A stretch of DNA of 64,000 bases from Pantoea ananatis LMG 2665 (GCF_000710035.2 NZ_JMJJ01000005.1:992001-1056000); one strand, 5' to 3'. Positions 19,601 to 28,345 are shown, counted from the first letter of the stretch. Numbers and translations: made by a program. Notes: generated from the sequence alone by a model not told the origin.

Positions 19601-21539
19601 TTAAGCGTACGTCAAGCTTATCTGCCGCCAGCTTAGCGCCCTGACTGTTGGCATAAACAATATCGAATTCTGCCAGGCTGTTTTCCGGCACGGTCGGCTC
19701 ATCGTGATAGCTGTCACTGCGGTAATCGTAGATCGCCTTATTGCCAAACAGCGGACGGATACCGGGCAACGCGTCCGCCGGCCAGATGGCCTGAGTAGCA
19801 CGTCGGGTGACCGGACGACCGCCGGTTTCCAGCAGGCTGGCCTGCAGTATCAGGTTCAGCGGTGAGTGAAGCTGATCCCACTGATTATCCACGGTCAGTT
19901 GCGCCTTGCCGTTGGCGTCAAGCTTAAGATCGACATCGTCCAGACTGCGCTTCAGGCCCTGTTCGGTGATGTCACCAAACTGGTAGCCCGGCAGCGCAGC
20001 AACCGCCTCACGGGCCGGACGCAGATAGAGCTGTCCCTGCAGCTGATTCCCTGCCGCAGGCGCGCCATACAGATAGCGCCCCTCAATGTCGAACGTAATA
20101 TCGGCATCCGCAGGCTGGGGTTGTTCATCGTTTTTCAGCGTTAATGCCATGCGCTCAGGCAGAAAATCCTCAACGCGGAAATGCCACTGCCGCAGCTGGT
20201 TATCACCGGTATTCAGCCGCAGCATCCAGCCGCCGGTCATCGCCGAAGCCGGTAAAGCAAACCGCTGCTGATAGAAACCGTCCTGCGGCTGCCAGACCAC
20301 CGTGCGCACTACCTCGCCGTCGGGCTGTACCAGCTCAGCCTTAACCGGTTGGGCAGGTAAAGGCTTGCCGTCCGCATCGCGCAGCAGCGCATTGACGATC
20401 ACTGTTTCGCCAGGCCGATAAATATCTCGTGGGCCGAAGACGAAGAGCTGTTTGTCATAGCCTTCGGGCCCCGCTACGGGGAATTCGGCTAAATCCAGAG
20501 CAGGGCGCGCCAGGTCGATCAGCGAAGTTTGTTCGCCCTTCATGGCCAGCAGGAACTTGCCTTTTTCGTCTGCATTAAGGCGCAAATGACCGCTGCTGTC
20601 GCTGGTGCCGTTTTGCAGCACCAGGCCTTTATCATTCAACAGCCTGATACTGACGCCGGAAAGCGGTGCGCCGTTTTCCAGACTCTGTGCGAAGAGTTCA
20701 AACTGGGTGGGAAAGCGGTGCAGCGACAGGCCGATATCGCTCAGGGTAAACAGCGTCGCAGGCATGCTGTAGTGATAAGTGCCCGCCTGCTTCATGACCG
20801 CCAGATAAACCCCTGGCTGCTGAAGCGGCTTAATGTCTTTCAGCGGCAACTGCAGTTTTTCCCGCGTGTTACGGGCCGGGTTGAGTTCAAAGCGGCCGGT
20901 ATACACCAGTTGGCTGGTTTTCAGCAGTTCCTGAGATTGCCAGGTAGAGAGGTTGTTACCGTAATTCCACTGGGAAAGGAATTCCGCCAGGCCCGCATTT
21001 TTGATTCGGAAAAAATCCACATCCACCTGGTCTACGTTCAACGCCAGTACCGGCAGCCCCTGCGCGATACGCAACGGCAACAGGGAGCCTCGGCTGGCAA
21101 AGCCCACCATCGGCTCAATGTCGCGGGTAGTGATTTTTTTGCTGTAGGCCGTTGTCAGCGTCTCACCGCTGGCGGCGCGCAAGCCCGAATCGACGGTCAC
21201 GGTGAACTGACGAGAGGGTTCAGGATGGCGAAAACGCAGGGCTTTACGATTGCTGGAAAGCTCCCAACCACCATCGACTTTGCCGTGTTTATCGTCGATC
21301 AACCTGACCTTTTGCGCCAGATCCTGCTTGTCATCCAGCGGCTGATTAAAGGTTAAAACCAGCGCCGCCGCGCCATCAAGCTGTAATTCAGAGAGATCGA
21401 TAATGGTGAGTGGTTTGCTGGCCTGCGCGCTGGCTGCAGGGGTTTCTGCACTGACAGGAAAAACAGGTAAGGTGGCGACAGACAGCAGCGAACCACCGAT
21501 CAGCATGCTGAACAGCAGCCGGTTAATGCGTTTTTTCAT
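16641..21539 (-). CDS. yfhM: Bacterial alpha-2-macroglobulin YfhM
   Basis: A 1632-residue periplasmic protease trap. It carries the MG2/MG-type domains, a bait region, and the thioester motif CLEQ (around residue 1167, YPYGCLEQTTSG), followed by the alpha-alpha toroid domain. When cut by a protease, such proteins bind it covalently. The start at 21539 (MKKRINRLL) has an AGGAT ribosome site; the upstream alternative would add 18 residues with no ribosome site. Unlike E. coli YfhM, whose signal ends in a lipobox (LAGC), this signal peptide ends in VSA with no Cys, so the protein should be soluble rather than inner-membrane anchored. It is coupled to pbpC. Confidence 0.95.
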   Translation of the reverse strand: MKKRINRLLFSMLIGGSLLSVATLPVFPVSAETPAASAQASKPLTIIDLSELQLDGAAALVLTFNQPLDDKQDLAQKVRLIDDKHGKVDGGWELSSNRKALRFRHPEPSRQFTVTVDSGLRAASGETLTTAYSKKITTRDIEPMVGFASRGSLLPLRIAQGLPVLALNVDQVDVDFFRIKNAGLAEFLSQWNYGNNLSTWQSQELLKTSQLVYTGRFELNPARNTREKLQLPLKDIKPLQQPGVYLAVMKQAGTYHYSMPATLFTLSDIGLSLHRFPTQFELFAQSLENGAPLSGVSIRLLNDKGLVLQNGTSDSSGHLRLNADEKGKFLLAMKGEQTSLIDLARPALDLAEFPVAGPEGYDKQLFVFGPRDIYRPGETVIVNALLRDADGKPLPAQPVKAELVQPDGEVVRTVVWQPQDGFYQQRFALPASAMTGGWMLRLNTGDNQLRQWHFRVEDFLPERMALTLKNDEQPQPADADITFDIEGRYLYGAPAAGNQLQGQLYLRPAREAVAALPGYQFGDITEQGLKRSLDDVDLKLDANGKAQLTVDNQWDQLHSPLNLILQASLLETGGRPVTRRATQAIWPADALPGIRPLFGNKAIYDYRSDSYHDEPTVPENSLAEFDIVYANSQGAKLAADKLDVRLIRERRDYYWSFSDSEGWQSRYDAKDLQEDEQSVSIPADGSTKVSFPVEWGSYRLEVQSGEKIISSVRFQAGYDWQDNTNGTGALRPDQVKLKLDKAAYQPGETVHLQVESPTAGKGYLMVESSSGTLWWQPLTVPQGGTQVDVPIAANWQRHDLYFSAIVVREGDKTSGATPKRAVGLLHLPMATEARRLTLTLDAPDKVRPEQNLTVNVQASREGGPLPDKVHVLLSAVDSGVLSVTDYKTPDPWTAFFGRKRYNVDQYDVFGQLIESGGRLAALRFGGDGEDESMTRGGKKPVTHVNIVAQQLQAVTLDKNGKGAITLPIPAFNGELRLMTQVWSDDSFGAAERKLVVAAPLVSELATPRFLASGDSASLALDITNLTDLPQTLKVDLTAQGLIGLSGAATQNVTLAKGERTTLQVPVTAKTGFGDGEVQVQISGLNLPGETVRPSQQTWKIGVRPPYPAQTLNFAAVIDHDRPWQVTAAAFAGLDAETLSGQLTLSNRPPLNIASYISALYAYPYGCLEQTTSGLWPSLYTSQAQLSAMGIKTSSDDVRRAAVDTGIARLAGMQRADGSFGLWSKQSEEEFWLTPYVTDFLLRASEAGYALPPDVIDRANARLLRYLQDPSQITASGSADTDALRFSVQAYAGLVLARQQRAPLGALRALYEKRDKAKSGLALMQLGVALKLMGDGQRSPLAVMQGATLSRPESSWFGDYGSTVRDEGMMIALLAEYQLQPELQNSLLLSLSKELNGKRWLSTQENNALYLAARTLQTAQGKDWQAILQGDQPPVSSSGPVNKGLDSQQLAQGVDVSNPGTAPLYGSLNVVGYPLTPPNPVSHMLSVKREYFTLDGKPADLNNLRSGELLVVRLTVAAKRRISDALVVDLLPAGLELENQNLADSSASLGDSADALKESMMDMQQANIRHIEFRDDRFVAALAVDTYRPATLMYLARAVTPGSYHMPPPQVESMYVPEWRAIGATPQQLHVQQ

Positions 21540-21682
21540 GGTAAATCCTTCACCGGGCCCCAGGGGAATTGTTATAACGCTGGGCAATTTCACATCAACG
21601 CTCGCATTTAATCAACGCTTCTCTTGAGATGGTGTGCACATTACCCGACACTGGCATGACAGATTGCTGAGATGAGGTTGTT

Positions 21683-22525
21683 ATGACGACGCCACTGTTT
21701 GTGTCCGCCGACTGGTTACAAGAACACTACAACGATGAAACGCTGCAGGTACTGGACGCACGTATGCTGCCGCCAGGCATGGATGCGGTTCGCAATATCC
21801 AGGCTGAATACCTGGCGGGTCATTTGCCCCAGGCACCTTTCTTTAATATTGAAGCACTTTCCGATCACACCAGCCCCTATCCGCATATGCTCCCGCGCGC
21901 TGAAAGCTTTGCCGTGGCCATGCGCGAGCTTGGCGTCAACAGTGATAAACATCTGATTGTTTATGATGAGGGCAACCTGTTTTCTGCCCCGCGCGCCTGG
22001 TGGATGCTGCGCGCTTTCGGCGTCGCCCAGGTTTCCATTCTGGCTGGTGGTTTGCAGGGCTGGAAAGCCGCAGGCTTTGCGCTGGCGGAGGGGGAAGTGA
22101 GCCTGCCTGAGGGCGAATTCGAGGCTGAGTTCGATGACGGGTTGGTGAAACGCCTGACTGACGTGCTGTTGATTAGCCATGAAGGTGGCGCACAGATTGT
22201 GGATGCCCGTGCGGCTAACCGCTTCAATGCCGAGGTAGATGAACCGCGTCCTGGTTTACATCGCGGGCACATTCCCAACAGTCTGAATCTGCCGTGGAAC
22301 CTGTTGGTTGAACAGGGACAACTGAAGCCAGAGTCCGAACTGCGCGCCCTGTTTGCCCAGGCGGGCGTGGACCTGACGCAACCCGTTGTCGCCACCTGTG
22401 GCTCAGGCGTTACGGCGGTCGTGTTGATTCTGGCGCTGACGTCGCTGGGCGTTCGGGAGGCTACGCTCTATGACGGTTCCTGGGGCGAATGGGGAAGCCG
22501 GGACGATTTGCCGATTGCGAAATAA
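21683..22525 (+). CDS. sseA: 3-mercaptopyruvate sulfurtransferase SseA
   Basis: A 280-residue protein with two rhodanese domains that moves sulfur from 3-mercaptopyruvate to cyanide or thiols. The active-site loop CGSGVTA is in the second domain (residues ~237-243). A GAGG ribosome site precedes the ATG. The gene is divergent from yfhM over about 140 bp and convergent with sseB, the standard order. Confidence 0.97.
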   Translation: MTTPLFVSADWLQEHYNDETLQVLDARMLPPGMDAVRNIQAEYLAGHLPQAPFFNIEALSDHTSPYPHMLPRAESFAVAMRELGVNSDKHLIVYDEGNLFSAPRAWWMLRAFGVAQVSILAGGLQGWKAAGFALAEGEVSLPEGEFEAEFDDGLVKRLTDVLLISHEGGAQIVDARAANRFNAEVDEPRPGLHRGHIPNSLNLPWNLLVEQGQLKPESELRALFAQAGVDLTQPVVATCGSGVTAVVLILALTSLGVREATLYDGSWGEWGSRDDLPIAK

Positions 22526-22530
22526 GAAGA

Positions 22531-22553
22531 CGCGCGGCCGGTGAGGCCGCGCG
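22531..22553. terminator. GC-rich hairpin between sseA and sseB
   Basis: A 9-bp stem CGCGCGGCC/GGCCGCGCG (22531-22539 and 22545-22553) sits between the two convergent stop codons. There is no good T-run on either side, so it may be a weak terminator for both genes. Confidence 0.5.
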
Positions 22554-22558
22554 CGTTG

Positions 22559-23323
22559 TCAGATAATACGCTGACCGCCTTTGAACTCGCGCAGGAAACT
22601 CCCCCAGCGACGTTCATAAAAGGGCGTGATGTGGGCGGTAAAGAAGTGGCTGATGCCGCGATCGTCTGCCGTGACCTCGCAGATATCAATGGGTGCATCA
22701 TCCAGTAACGTGTCGCTGGCGACGCTGCCAGCGGCCTGAATAATGGCCTCAATATCGCTGTCCGCTTCAATCCCAATCAGCAGGTTAGGTTCCTCATCCG
22801 CGCGTTCACGAATGCTGGCAACAAAGGCGCGTTTCACCTGCTTATATTTGCTGAGCAGCTGGGTCAGAGAGTCAATCATCTGGGCAGGCGGTTCTGCCAC
22901 TTCCGACAGCAGCAGTGACTGCCCACCTTCCAGCACGCTTTGCTGAGTGAGTGCACTGCCCTCTTCGCCCAGCAGATGGCTGATTTCCGCCGCGGAGAAC
23001 TCTTTTCCCGTCGGCAGTTTTGGGTTCAAAAACAGGGTTTCGCCACGCGTCATGTCAAACAGGGTGCGCACGGGTAAACGTAAATACGCCTGTTCGCTCT
23101 CAACGGCTTCGCTCATCGCCTGTTCGGAGGTAAAAAACGGTATGACGCTGCTGCCATCCTCTTTTTCCCAGTGCTGGAGATCCACCGGCGTACTGGCATC
23201 CAGTTGCTGGCTGGTGCTTTCGCCGGGCACCCAGACGTCAGCTTCCAGCAACAGCTGGAAAAATTCAGGCCGGTGCGCAGGCTCGGTCGCGGCCAGCTTC
23301 AGCACCTCTTCAAGACGGTTCAT
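22559..23323 (-). CDS. sseB: Enhanced serine sensitivity protein SseB
   Basis: A 254-residue cytoplasmic protein of the SseB family (N-terminal SseB domain and C-terminal SseB_C domain). Overproduction in E. coli makes cells sensitive to serine; the molecular role is unknown. The N-terminus MNRLEEVLKLAATEPAHRPEFFQ is typical. It lies 51 bp behind pepB and ends a few bases from the hairpin shared with sseA. No catalytic motif is recognisable. Confidence 0.93.
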   Translation of the reverse strand: MNRLEEVLKLAATEPAHRPEFFQLLLEADVWVPGESTSQQLDASTPVDLQHWEKEDGSSVIPFFTSEQAMSEAVESEQAYLRLPVRTLFDMTRGETLFLNPKLPTGKEFSAAEISHLLGEEGSALTQQSVLEGGQSLLLSEVAEPPAQMIDSLTQLLSKYKQVKRAFVASIRERADEEPNLLIGIEADSDIEAIIQAAGSVASDTLLDDAPIDICEVTADDRGISHFFTAHITPFYERRWGSFLREFKGGQRII

Positions 23324-23374
23324 AGTTTACTTCTACCTTGAGAAAGCGGTGACCAGGTCACCGCTGGATTGCGC

Positions 23375-24661
23375 TTATTTCAGTAACAGGTTGGCGAGGG
23401 TACGGACACCCAGACCGGTTGCACCGGCAGCCCACTGATCGACCGCGCTTTTGCGATAGGTCGCTGAGCAGTCAATATGTAACCAGCCCTGCTGATAGTG
23501 GCTGACGAAGTACGACAGGAACGCGGCAGCGCTGCTGGCACCTGCCGAATGCGCCGGACTGGCAATGTTATTAAGATCGGCAAAGTTCGAGGGCAGATGG
23601 TTGCGATGGAATTCCGCCAGCGGCAAACGCCAGAAAGGTTCGTTTTCGCTGACTGCGCTGCCCATCACTGACTGCGCCAGGCCATCGTCAAAGGTAAACA
23701 GCGCGTGATAATCATTGCCGACCGCCGTCTTCGCGGCACCGGTCAGGGTTGCCGCATCGATCAGAAGCGTCGGGTTCTGCTCGCTGGCATCAATCAGGCC
23801 ATCAGCCAGTACCAGGCGGCCTTCAGCGTCGGTGTTCATCACCTCTACCGACTTGCCGTTACGGTAGCGAATGATGTCGCCCAGTTTGAAGGCATTGCTG
23901 CTGACCATGTTATCCGCGCAGCAGAGGTAAAGTTTAACCCGCTTATTCAGCCCGCGCGCGATCGCCAGCGCCAGCGCACCGGTGACGGTGGCCGCACCGC
24001 CCATGTCCGACTTCATTGAGTCCATGCCAGCGCTCGGTTTCAGGCTGTAGCCGCCGGTATCAAAGGTAATGCCTTTGCCCACCAGACAGGCGTAAACAGG
24101 CGCCTCGCTGTCTCCGGTTGGGTTGAAATCCAGCGCCAGAAAGACCGGCGGGCGGTTAGAGCCGCGACCCACGGTGTGCAGGCCCATGTAGCCTTGTTCG
24201 CGTAAGTCGTCGCCTTTGGTGATGCGATAGCTGACGGCCTCACCACCCAGCTCACTGAGTAAGTCAATGGCGCTGTGCGCCAGCGTTTCCGGGCCCAGAT
24301 CGTCGGCTGGTAAATTAATGGTGTCGCGCACCCAGCCAACAATTTTGCGGCGGCGATCGAACTCCGCCTGCTCGTGTTCACCCAGTTGCGGCCAGTCCAC
24401 CTGGTTTTTGCCCTTAGGCCCGCGATAACCCTGCCAGAATGCCCAGCACTGCTCAAGGTGCCAGCCTTCGCCAGCCAGTGAAACATGACGAATGCCCTGG
24501 CCATCCAGTTTACGGGCGGCCCGTTGAATGGTCATCAAGGCATCCGCTTCACGCAGGTGCAGGGTCATGCCGTTATCATTGCTGCTTAACAGCGCTTTTT
24601 CGCCCCAGCGCGCATCGGCGGGCTGGCTGCTGAGCGTAATATTCATCGGTTGTGTATTCAT
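23375..24661 (-). CDS. pepB: Peptidase B
   Basis: A 428-residue M17 leucyl aminopeptidase that removes N-terminal residues from small peptides with two metal ions. The family signature [14 protein letters not shown] is present, as is the metal-binding segment [13 protein letters not shown]. The start at 24661 matches E. coli and has GGAG upstream. In E. coli this gene follows iscX at the end of the isc operon; here it follows iscS directly after about 125 bp, because iscU-iscA-hscB-hscA-fdx-iscX are missing. It may be cotranscribed with iscR-iscS. Confidence 0.97.
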   Translation of the reverse strand: MNTQPMNITLSSQPADARWGEKALLSSNDNGMTLHLREADALMTIQRAARKLDGQGIRHVSLAGEGWHLEQCWAFWQGYRGPKGKNQVDWPQLGEHEQAEFDRRRKIVGWVRDTINLPADDLGPETLAHSAIDLLSELGGEAVSYRITKGDDLREQGYMGLHTVGRGSNRPPVFLALDFNPTGDSEAPVYACLVGKGITFDTGGYSLKPSAGMDSMKSDMGGAATVTGALALAIARGLNKRVKLYLCCADNMVSSNAFKLGDIIRYRNGKSVEVMNTDAEGRLVLADGLIDASEQNPTLLIDAATLTGAAKTAVGNDYHALFTFDDGLAQSVMGSAVSENEPFWRLPLAEFHRNHLPSNFADLNNIASPAHSAGASSAAAFLSYFVSHYQQGWLHIDCSATYRKSAVDQWAAGATGLGVRTLANLLLK

Positions 24662-24720
24662 TGTAGGGCTCCGTATTCGTTATTCGTTTCATCCAGCCTG
24701 TTTTAAGACGGCTTTTTCAT

Positions 24721-24792
24721 TCAGATGTTACGCTGCACGCCGCAGATGTTGTCGGCGCACAGTTTGTCAGCCTCGGCTGGCAAATGCATCAT
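24721..24792 (-). other. Possible 23-codon micro-ORF in the iscS-pepB gap
   Basis: An ATG overlapping the iscS stop codon (ATGA) opens a 23-residue frame ending at TGA; it contains two cysteines. It has no match I recognise and may be meaningless residue of the deletion. It is listed because its overlap with iscS would allow translational coupling. Confidence 0.2.
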
Positions 24793-25949
24793 GACTTCAT
24801 GAGTTCACGCAGGCGCGTAACGGACTTCTGCACCAGCGCGATGGCATAATCGATCTCGTCTTCCGTGGTAAAACGGCCCAGCGAGAAGCGAAGCGAGCTG
24901 TGTGCCAGCTCTTCGTTCAGGCCAAGCGCACGCAGGACATAGGAGGGTTCAAGACTGGCAGAAGTACAGGCCGATCCAGACGACAGCGCAAGATCTTTTA
25001 ACGCCATGATCAATGACTCACCTTCAACGTCAGTGAAACTTACGTTGAGAATGTTGGGACAGCTGTGCTGCAAATCGCCATTTACGCTGACGCCGCCGGT
25101 CTGGCGCAGCCCCTGCCACAGCCGATCCCGAAGGGCAGACAAGCGGGCCATCTCTTCTTCGCGGACTTCACGGGCAATGCGATAGGCTTCACCCATCCCC
25201 ACGATCTGGTGCACAGGTAAGGTGCCCGAGCGCATATTGCGTTCATGGCCGCCACCATGGATTTGTGCATCGATCTGAACGCGCGGCTTACGGCGCACAT
25301 ACAGCGCGCCGATCCCTTTGGGGCCATACACTTTATGGGCGGAAAAGGACATCAGATCGACAGGGAGTTCACTAAGATCGACAGCGAGCTTACCTACGCT
25401 CTGTGTGGCATCAACATGGAACAGGATGCCACGTTCGCGGCAGAGCGCGCCCATCGCGGCGATATCCTGAATCACGCCAATTTCATTGTTCACGTGCATG
25501 ATCGACACCAGAACGGTGTCATCGCGCAGTGCAGCACGCAAATCCTCAATCGCGATCAGACCATTGGCGGCGGGCGTCAGCCAGGTAATGTCGAAGCCTT
25601 CACGTTCAAGTTGCAGGCAGGTATCAATCACCGCTTTATGTTCGGTTACGCTGGTAACGATGTGCTTGCCGCGCGCCTGATTAAACTGGGCTGCGCCTTT
25701 AATGGCGAGGTTGTCGGATTCGGTGGCACCGGAGGTAAACACGATTTCACGCGGGTCAGCATTCACCAGCTCTGCCACCTGATTACGCGCAACGTCTACC
25801 GCTTCTTCGGCCTGCCAGCCAAAACGATGTGAACGAGAGGCCGGGTTACCAAACGTGCCATCCAGCGTCAGGAATTGCATCATTTTGCTGGCCACACGCG
25901 GATCGGCCGGCGTGGTAGCGGCGTAATCCAGGTAAATCGGTAATTTCAT
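24789..25949 (-). CDS. iscS: Cysteine desulfurase IscS, C-terminally shortened
   Basis: A 386-residue PLP enzyme that takes sulfur from cysteine and supplies it for Fe-S clusters, tRNA thiolation and thiamine. PLP Lys206 ([12 protein letters not shown]), His104 and the persulfide Cys328 ([13 protein letters not shown]) are present. The protein follows E. coli IscS (404 residues) without gaps to RLREL (residue 383), then ends with MKS; the last ~21 residues of E. coli IscS, which contact IscU, are absent. The catalytic core is intact. It lies behind iscR; the downstream iscU-iscA-hscB-hscA-fdx-iscX genes are missing. It probably still serves tRNA thiolation partners such as TusA and ThiI, which bind elsewhere on IscS. 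Confidence 0.95.
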   Translation of the reverse strand: MKLPIYLDYAATTPADPRVASKMMQFLTLDGTFGNPASRSHRFGWQAEEAVDVARNQVAELVNADPREIVFTSGATESDNLAIKGAAQFNQARGKHIVTSVTEHKAVIDTCLQLEREGFDITWLTPAANGLIAIEDLRAALRDDTVLVSIMHVNNEIGVIQDIAAMGALCRERGILFHVDATQSVGKLAVDLSELPVDLMSFSAHKVYGPKGIGALYVRRKPRVQIDAQIHGGGHERNMRSGTLPVHQIVGMGEAYRIAREVREEEMARLSALRDRLWQGLRQTGGVSVNGDLQHSCPNILNVSFTDVEGESLIMALKDLALSSGSACTSASLEPSYVLRALGLNEELAHSSLRFSLGRFTTEDEIDYAIALVQKSVTRLRELMKS

Positions 25950-26038
25950 TGCGCTACAGCTCCGTATAGAAAATCATACGTATTTATAGCAGATTCAGCC
26001 CCTACCGCGTTAGCAGTAAGGGCCGGAGAAGAGGAGGA

Positions 26039-26536
26039 TTACGAGGCGCGAAGGTTCACGTTGATTTCCTGAGAACGGGAGTTCTGGAAACGGCGGTTGT
26101 CATTGGCGTTCTGACGGTCGGCCACGTCCAGGATTTCCTGATTATTCACCAGCTCAGCCAGCGTAATGTTGTTCAGGAACTCACTAATGCGCACACTCAG
26201 ATCGCGCCACAGGACGTGAGTCAGGCAGCGTTCGCCGCCCTGGCAGCCTTCTTTGCCCTGACACTTGGTGGCGTCCACGGACTCATCTACCGCCGTGATC
26301 ACTTCTCCCACCGCAATCGCATTGGCTTCTTTACCTAGCAGATAACCGCCGCCCGGCCCGCGGACGCTTGCTACCAGGCCATGCTTGCGTAAACGCGAGA
26401 ATAACTGCTCCAGATAGGAGAGCGAAATGCCCTGGCGTTCAGAGATATCTGCCAGTGGAACCGGGCCCTGGTGAGAGTGAAGGGCAACGTCCAGCATGGC
26501 GGTAACAGCATAACGTCCTTTGGATGTCAGTCTCAT
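26039..26536 (-). CDS. iscR: Fe-S cluster-responsive transcription factor IscR
   Basis: A 165-residue Rrf2-family regulator. The winged helix-turn-helix is N-terminal (residues ~1-65, [14 protein letters not shown]). The [2Fe-2S] ligands are kept: Cys92, Cys98, Cys104 and His107 ([16 protein letters not shown]). In E. coli the holo form represses the isc operon and the apo form activates suf. The start at 26536 is chosen over 26551 because it matches E. coli and has GAGG nine bases upstream. It heads iscR-iscS(-pepB) and has three IscR-type boxes at its promoter. Confidence 0.97.
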   Translation of the reverse strand: MRLTSKGRYAVTAMLDVALHSHQGPVPLADISERQGISLSYLEQLFSRLRKHGLVASVRGPGGGYLLGKEANAIAVGEVITAVDESVDATKCQGKEGCQGGERCLTHVLWRDLSVRISEFLNNITLAELVNNQEILDVADRQNANDNRRFQNSRSQEINVNLRAS

Positions 26537-26590
26537 AGCATACAACCTCAATAGCGTCCGGTTATCGGAGGATTAGCGAAGATGGCAGCA

Positions 26591-26619
26591 AGTCTGACAT
26601 TCCTGAGTAATTTGGTCAA
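26591..26619 (-). promoter_or_regulatory. iscR promoter
   Basis: On the minus strand: -35 TTGACC (26614-26619), 17-bp spacer, and -10 CAGACT (26591-26596) preceded by TGT, an extended -10. The arrangement resembles the E. coli iscR promoter, and the -35 lies inside the first IscR box. Confidence 0.75.
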
Positions 26620-26673
26620 CTATTTAACCAAGTAAATTACTCAAGTATTTAACCTGGTAATTTACTCAACTAT
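26599..26673 (-). promoter_or_regulatory. Three tandem 25-bp IscR type 1-like boxes
   Basis: Three head-to-tail copies at 26599-26623, 26624-26648 and 26649-26673. Each begins on the minus strand with ATAGTTGA or ATACTTGA and ends with a TTACT- or TACC-type half. The repeat length is exactly 25 bp with no spacer. The pattern matches IscR type 1 sites, so IscR probably still represses its own promoter. The last copy touches the trmJ stop codon. Confidence 0.8.
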
Positions 26674-27419
26674 TATTCGCCGTCCGTTCTGGTTCCTTTT
26701 CGCTTCTCGAAAGACGAGAGCATACCGCGCAAAATATTGAGCTCATCGCGTTCAGGACGGGCGCGCGTATACAGACGACGCAGTTTGCTCATGACCTGGC
26801 CCGGGTTGGCTTCACGGATAAACCCGCTTTCCAGCATCATGTTTTCCATGTGCTGATAGAAGCGTTCCAGATCGTCCACCAGCGGATAAGGGGAAGCGTC
26901 GTACTGCGGTTTTGGGGTTTGGTTCTCTTGCGCCTGAAGCCAGGCCATACGCACTTCATAAGCAATGATCTGCACGGCCATCGCGAGATTCAGCGAGCTG
27001 TATTCCGGATTCGCCTGAATGGCCACGTGGTAGTGACACTTTTGCAATTCGTCGTTTGTCAGTCCGACGCGTTCACGGCCAAACACCAGCGCGACAGGCG
27101 CCTGCTGCCCTTCTTCAATACTTTTCACGCCGCATTCCCGGGCGTCCAGCATCGGCCACGGCAGAGATCGCGAGCGGGCGCTGGTGCCGACCACCAGGCT
27201 GCACCCGGCAATGGCTTCATCCAGAGAGTCAACAATCTTTGCCTCACCGATAACATCACTGGCACCCGCTGCCAGAGAGATAGCCTGGGAATCTGGCTTC
27301 ACCAGTGGATTCACCAGATAGAGGTTAGTTAACCCCATGGTTTTCATGGCGCGCGCTACGGAGCCCATGTTGCCGGTATGAGAAGTTTCCACCAGCACGA
27401 TACGAATATTTTGCAGCAT
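26673..27419 (-). CDS. trmJ: tRNA (cytidine/uridine-2'-O-)-methyltransferase TrmJ
   Basis: A 248-residue SPOUT-class enzyme that 2'-O-methylates position 32 of several tRNAs using S-adenosylmethionine. The SpoU signatures are seen: [27 protein letters not shown] at the start and [15 protein letters not shown] with a [12 protein letters not shown]-terminal knot segment. It lies directly upstream of the iscR promoter region, as in E. coli, and is divergent from suhB. Confidence 0.96.
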   Translation of the reverse strand: MLQNIRIVLVETSHTGNMGSVARAMKTMGLTNLYLVNPLVKPDSQAISLAAGASDVIGEAKIVDSLDEAIAGCSLVVGTSARSRSLPWPMLDARECGVKSIEEGQQAPVALVFGRERVGLTNDELQKCHYHVAIQANPEYSSLNLAMAVQIIAYEVRMAWLQAQENQTPKPQYDASPYPLVDDLERFYQHMENMMLESGFIREANPGQVMSKLRRLYTRARPERDELNILRGMLSSFEKRKGTRTDGE

Positions 27420-27541
27420 AAGAGTTGGGATCGGTCAGAAAATGATGACGCGTACTCTAACATAAAGCAGGACATTTACCGAACACCCTGCTATACTCCG
27501 CGCCGTTTTCCCCGTTCTTTAACATCCAGCGAGAGATACCG

Positions 27542-28345
27542 ATGCATCCAATGCTCAACATTGCCGTGCGCGCAGCGCGCAAGGCCGGAAATTTAATTGC
27601 CAAGAATTATGAAACCCCGGACGCTGTCGAGGCCAGCCAGAAAGGCAGCAACGACTTCGTAACGAATGTTGACCGCGACGCAGAACGCCTGATTATCGAA
27701 GTCATTCGTAAATCTTACCCAAAACATACCATCATCACTGAAGAAAGCGGTGAGCTTGAGGGCGAAGATCAGGATATTCAATGGGTAATCGATCCGCTGG
27801 ATGGCACCACCAACTTTATTAAACGCCTGCCCCACTTCTCTGTTTCTATTGCCGTTCGTATTAAAGGCCGTACAGAAGTGGCTGTCGTTTACGATCCTAT
27901 GCGTAATGAACTGTTCAGCGCCGTACGCGGACAGGGCACGCAGCTGAATGGTTACCGCCTGCGCGGCAGTATCGCTCGCGATCTGGATGGCACCATTCTT
28001 GCCACCGGTTTCCCCTTCAAGCTCAAACAGCACGCCCCAGCTTATATGAACATCATGACCAAGCTGTTTACGCAGTGTGCCGATTTCCGTCGCACCGGCT
28101 CCGCTGCGCTGGATCTGGCGTACGTCGCCGCAGGCCGCGTTGATGGCTACTTTGAAATTGGTTTGAAACCGTGGGATTTCGCGGCGGGTGAACTGCTGGT
28201 GCGCGAAGCGGGCGGACTGGTCACTGACTTCACCGGCAACCACGGCTACCTGCATTCAGGCAACATCGTTGCCGGTAACCCTCGCGTGGTGAAATCGCTG
28301 TTATCGGCGATGCGCGAAGAGCTGAGCGAAGCGCTGAAGCGCTAA
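27542..28345 (+). CDS. suhB: Inositol-1-monophosphatase / Nus factor SuhB
   Basis: A 267-residue magnesium-dependent phosphatase that in E. coli also joins the Nus antitermination complex for rRNA transcription. The inositol phosphatase signature WVIDPLDGTTNF (residues ~82-93) and the second motif GLKPWDFAAGELLVREAGG are present. The length matches E. coli (267). It is transcribed alone, away from trmJ, and ends at a strong terminator. Confidence 0.97.
   Translation: MHPMLNIAVRAARKAGNLIAKNYETPDAVEASQKGSNDFVTNVDRDAERLIIEVIRKSYPKHTIITEESGELEGEDQDIQWVIDPLDGTTNFIKRLPHFSVSIAVRIKGRTEVAVVYDPMRNELFSAVRGQGTQLNGYRLRGSIARDLDGTILATGFPFKLKQHAPAYMNIMTKLFTQCADFRRTGSAALDLAYVAAGRVDGYFEIGLKPWDFAAGELLVREAGGLVTDFTGNHGYLHSGNIVAGNPRVVKSLLSAMREELSEALKR

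Noticed and set aside
20529..21356. 275-codon open frame on the plus strand
   Set aside because: It is antisense to yfhM throughout, has no ribosome site and no recognisable family; it is a shadow of the GC-rich coding frame.
24664..24720. Possible iscX remnant upstream of pepB
   Set aside because: A short stretch reads NEKAVL, slightly like the NEKIL of IscX, but it is too short and lies behind an in-frame stop; it could be chance.
25245..25832. 195-codon open frame on the plus strand
   Set aside because: It is antisense inside iscS, whose frame is conserved over its whole length.
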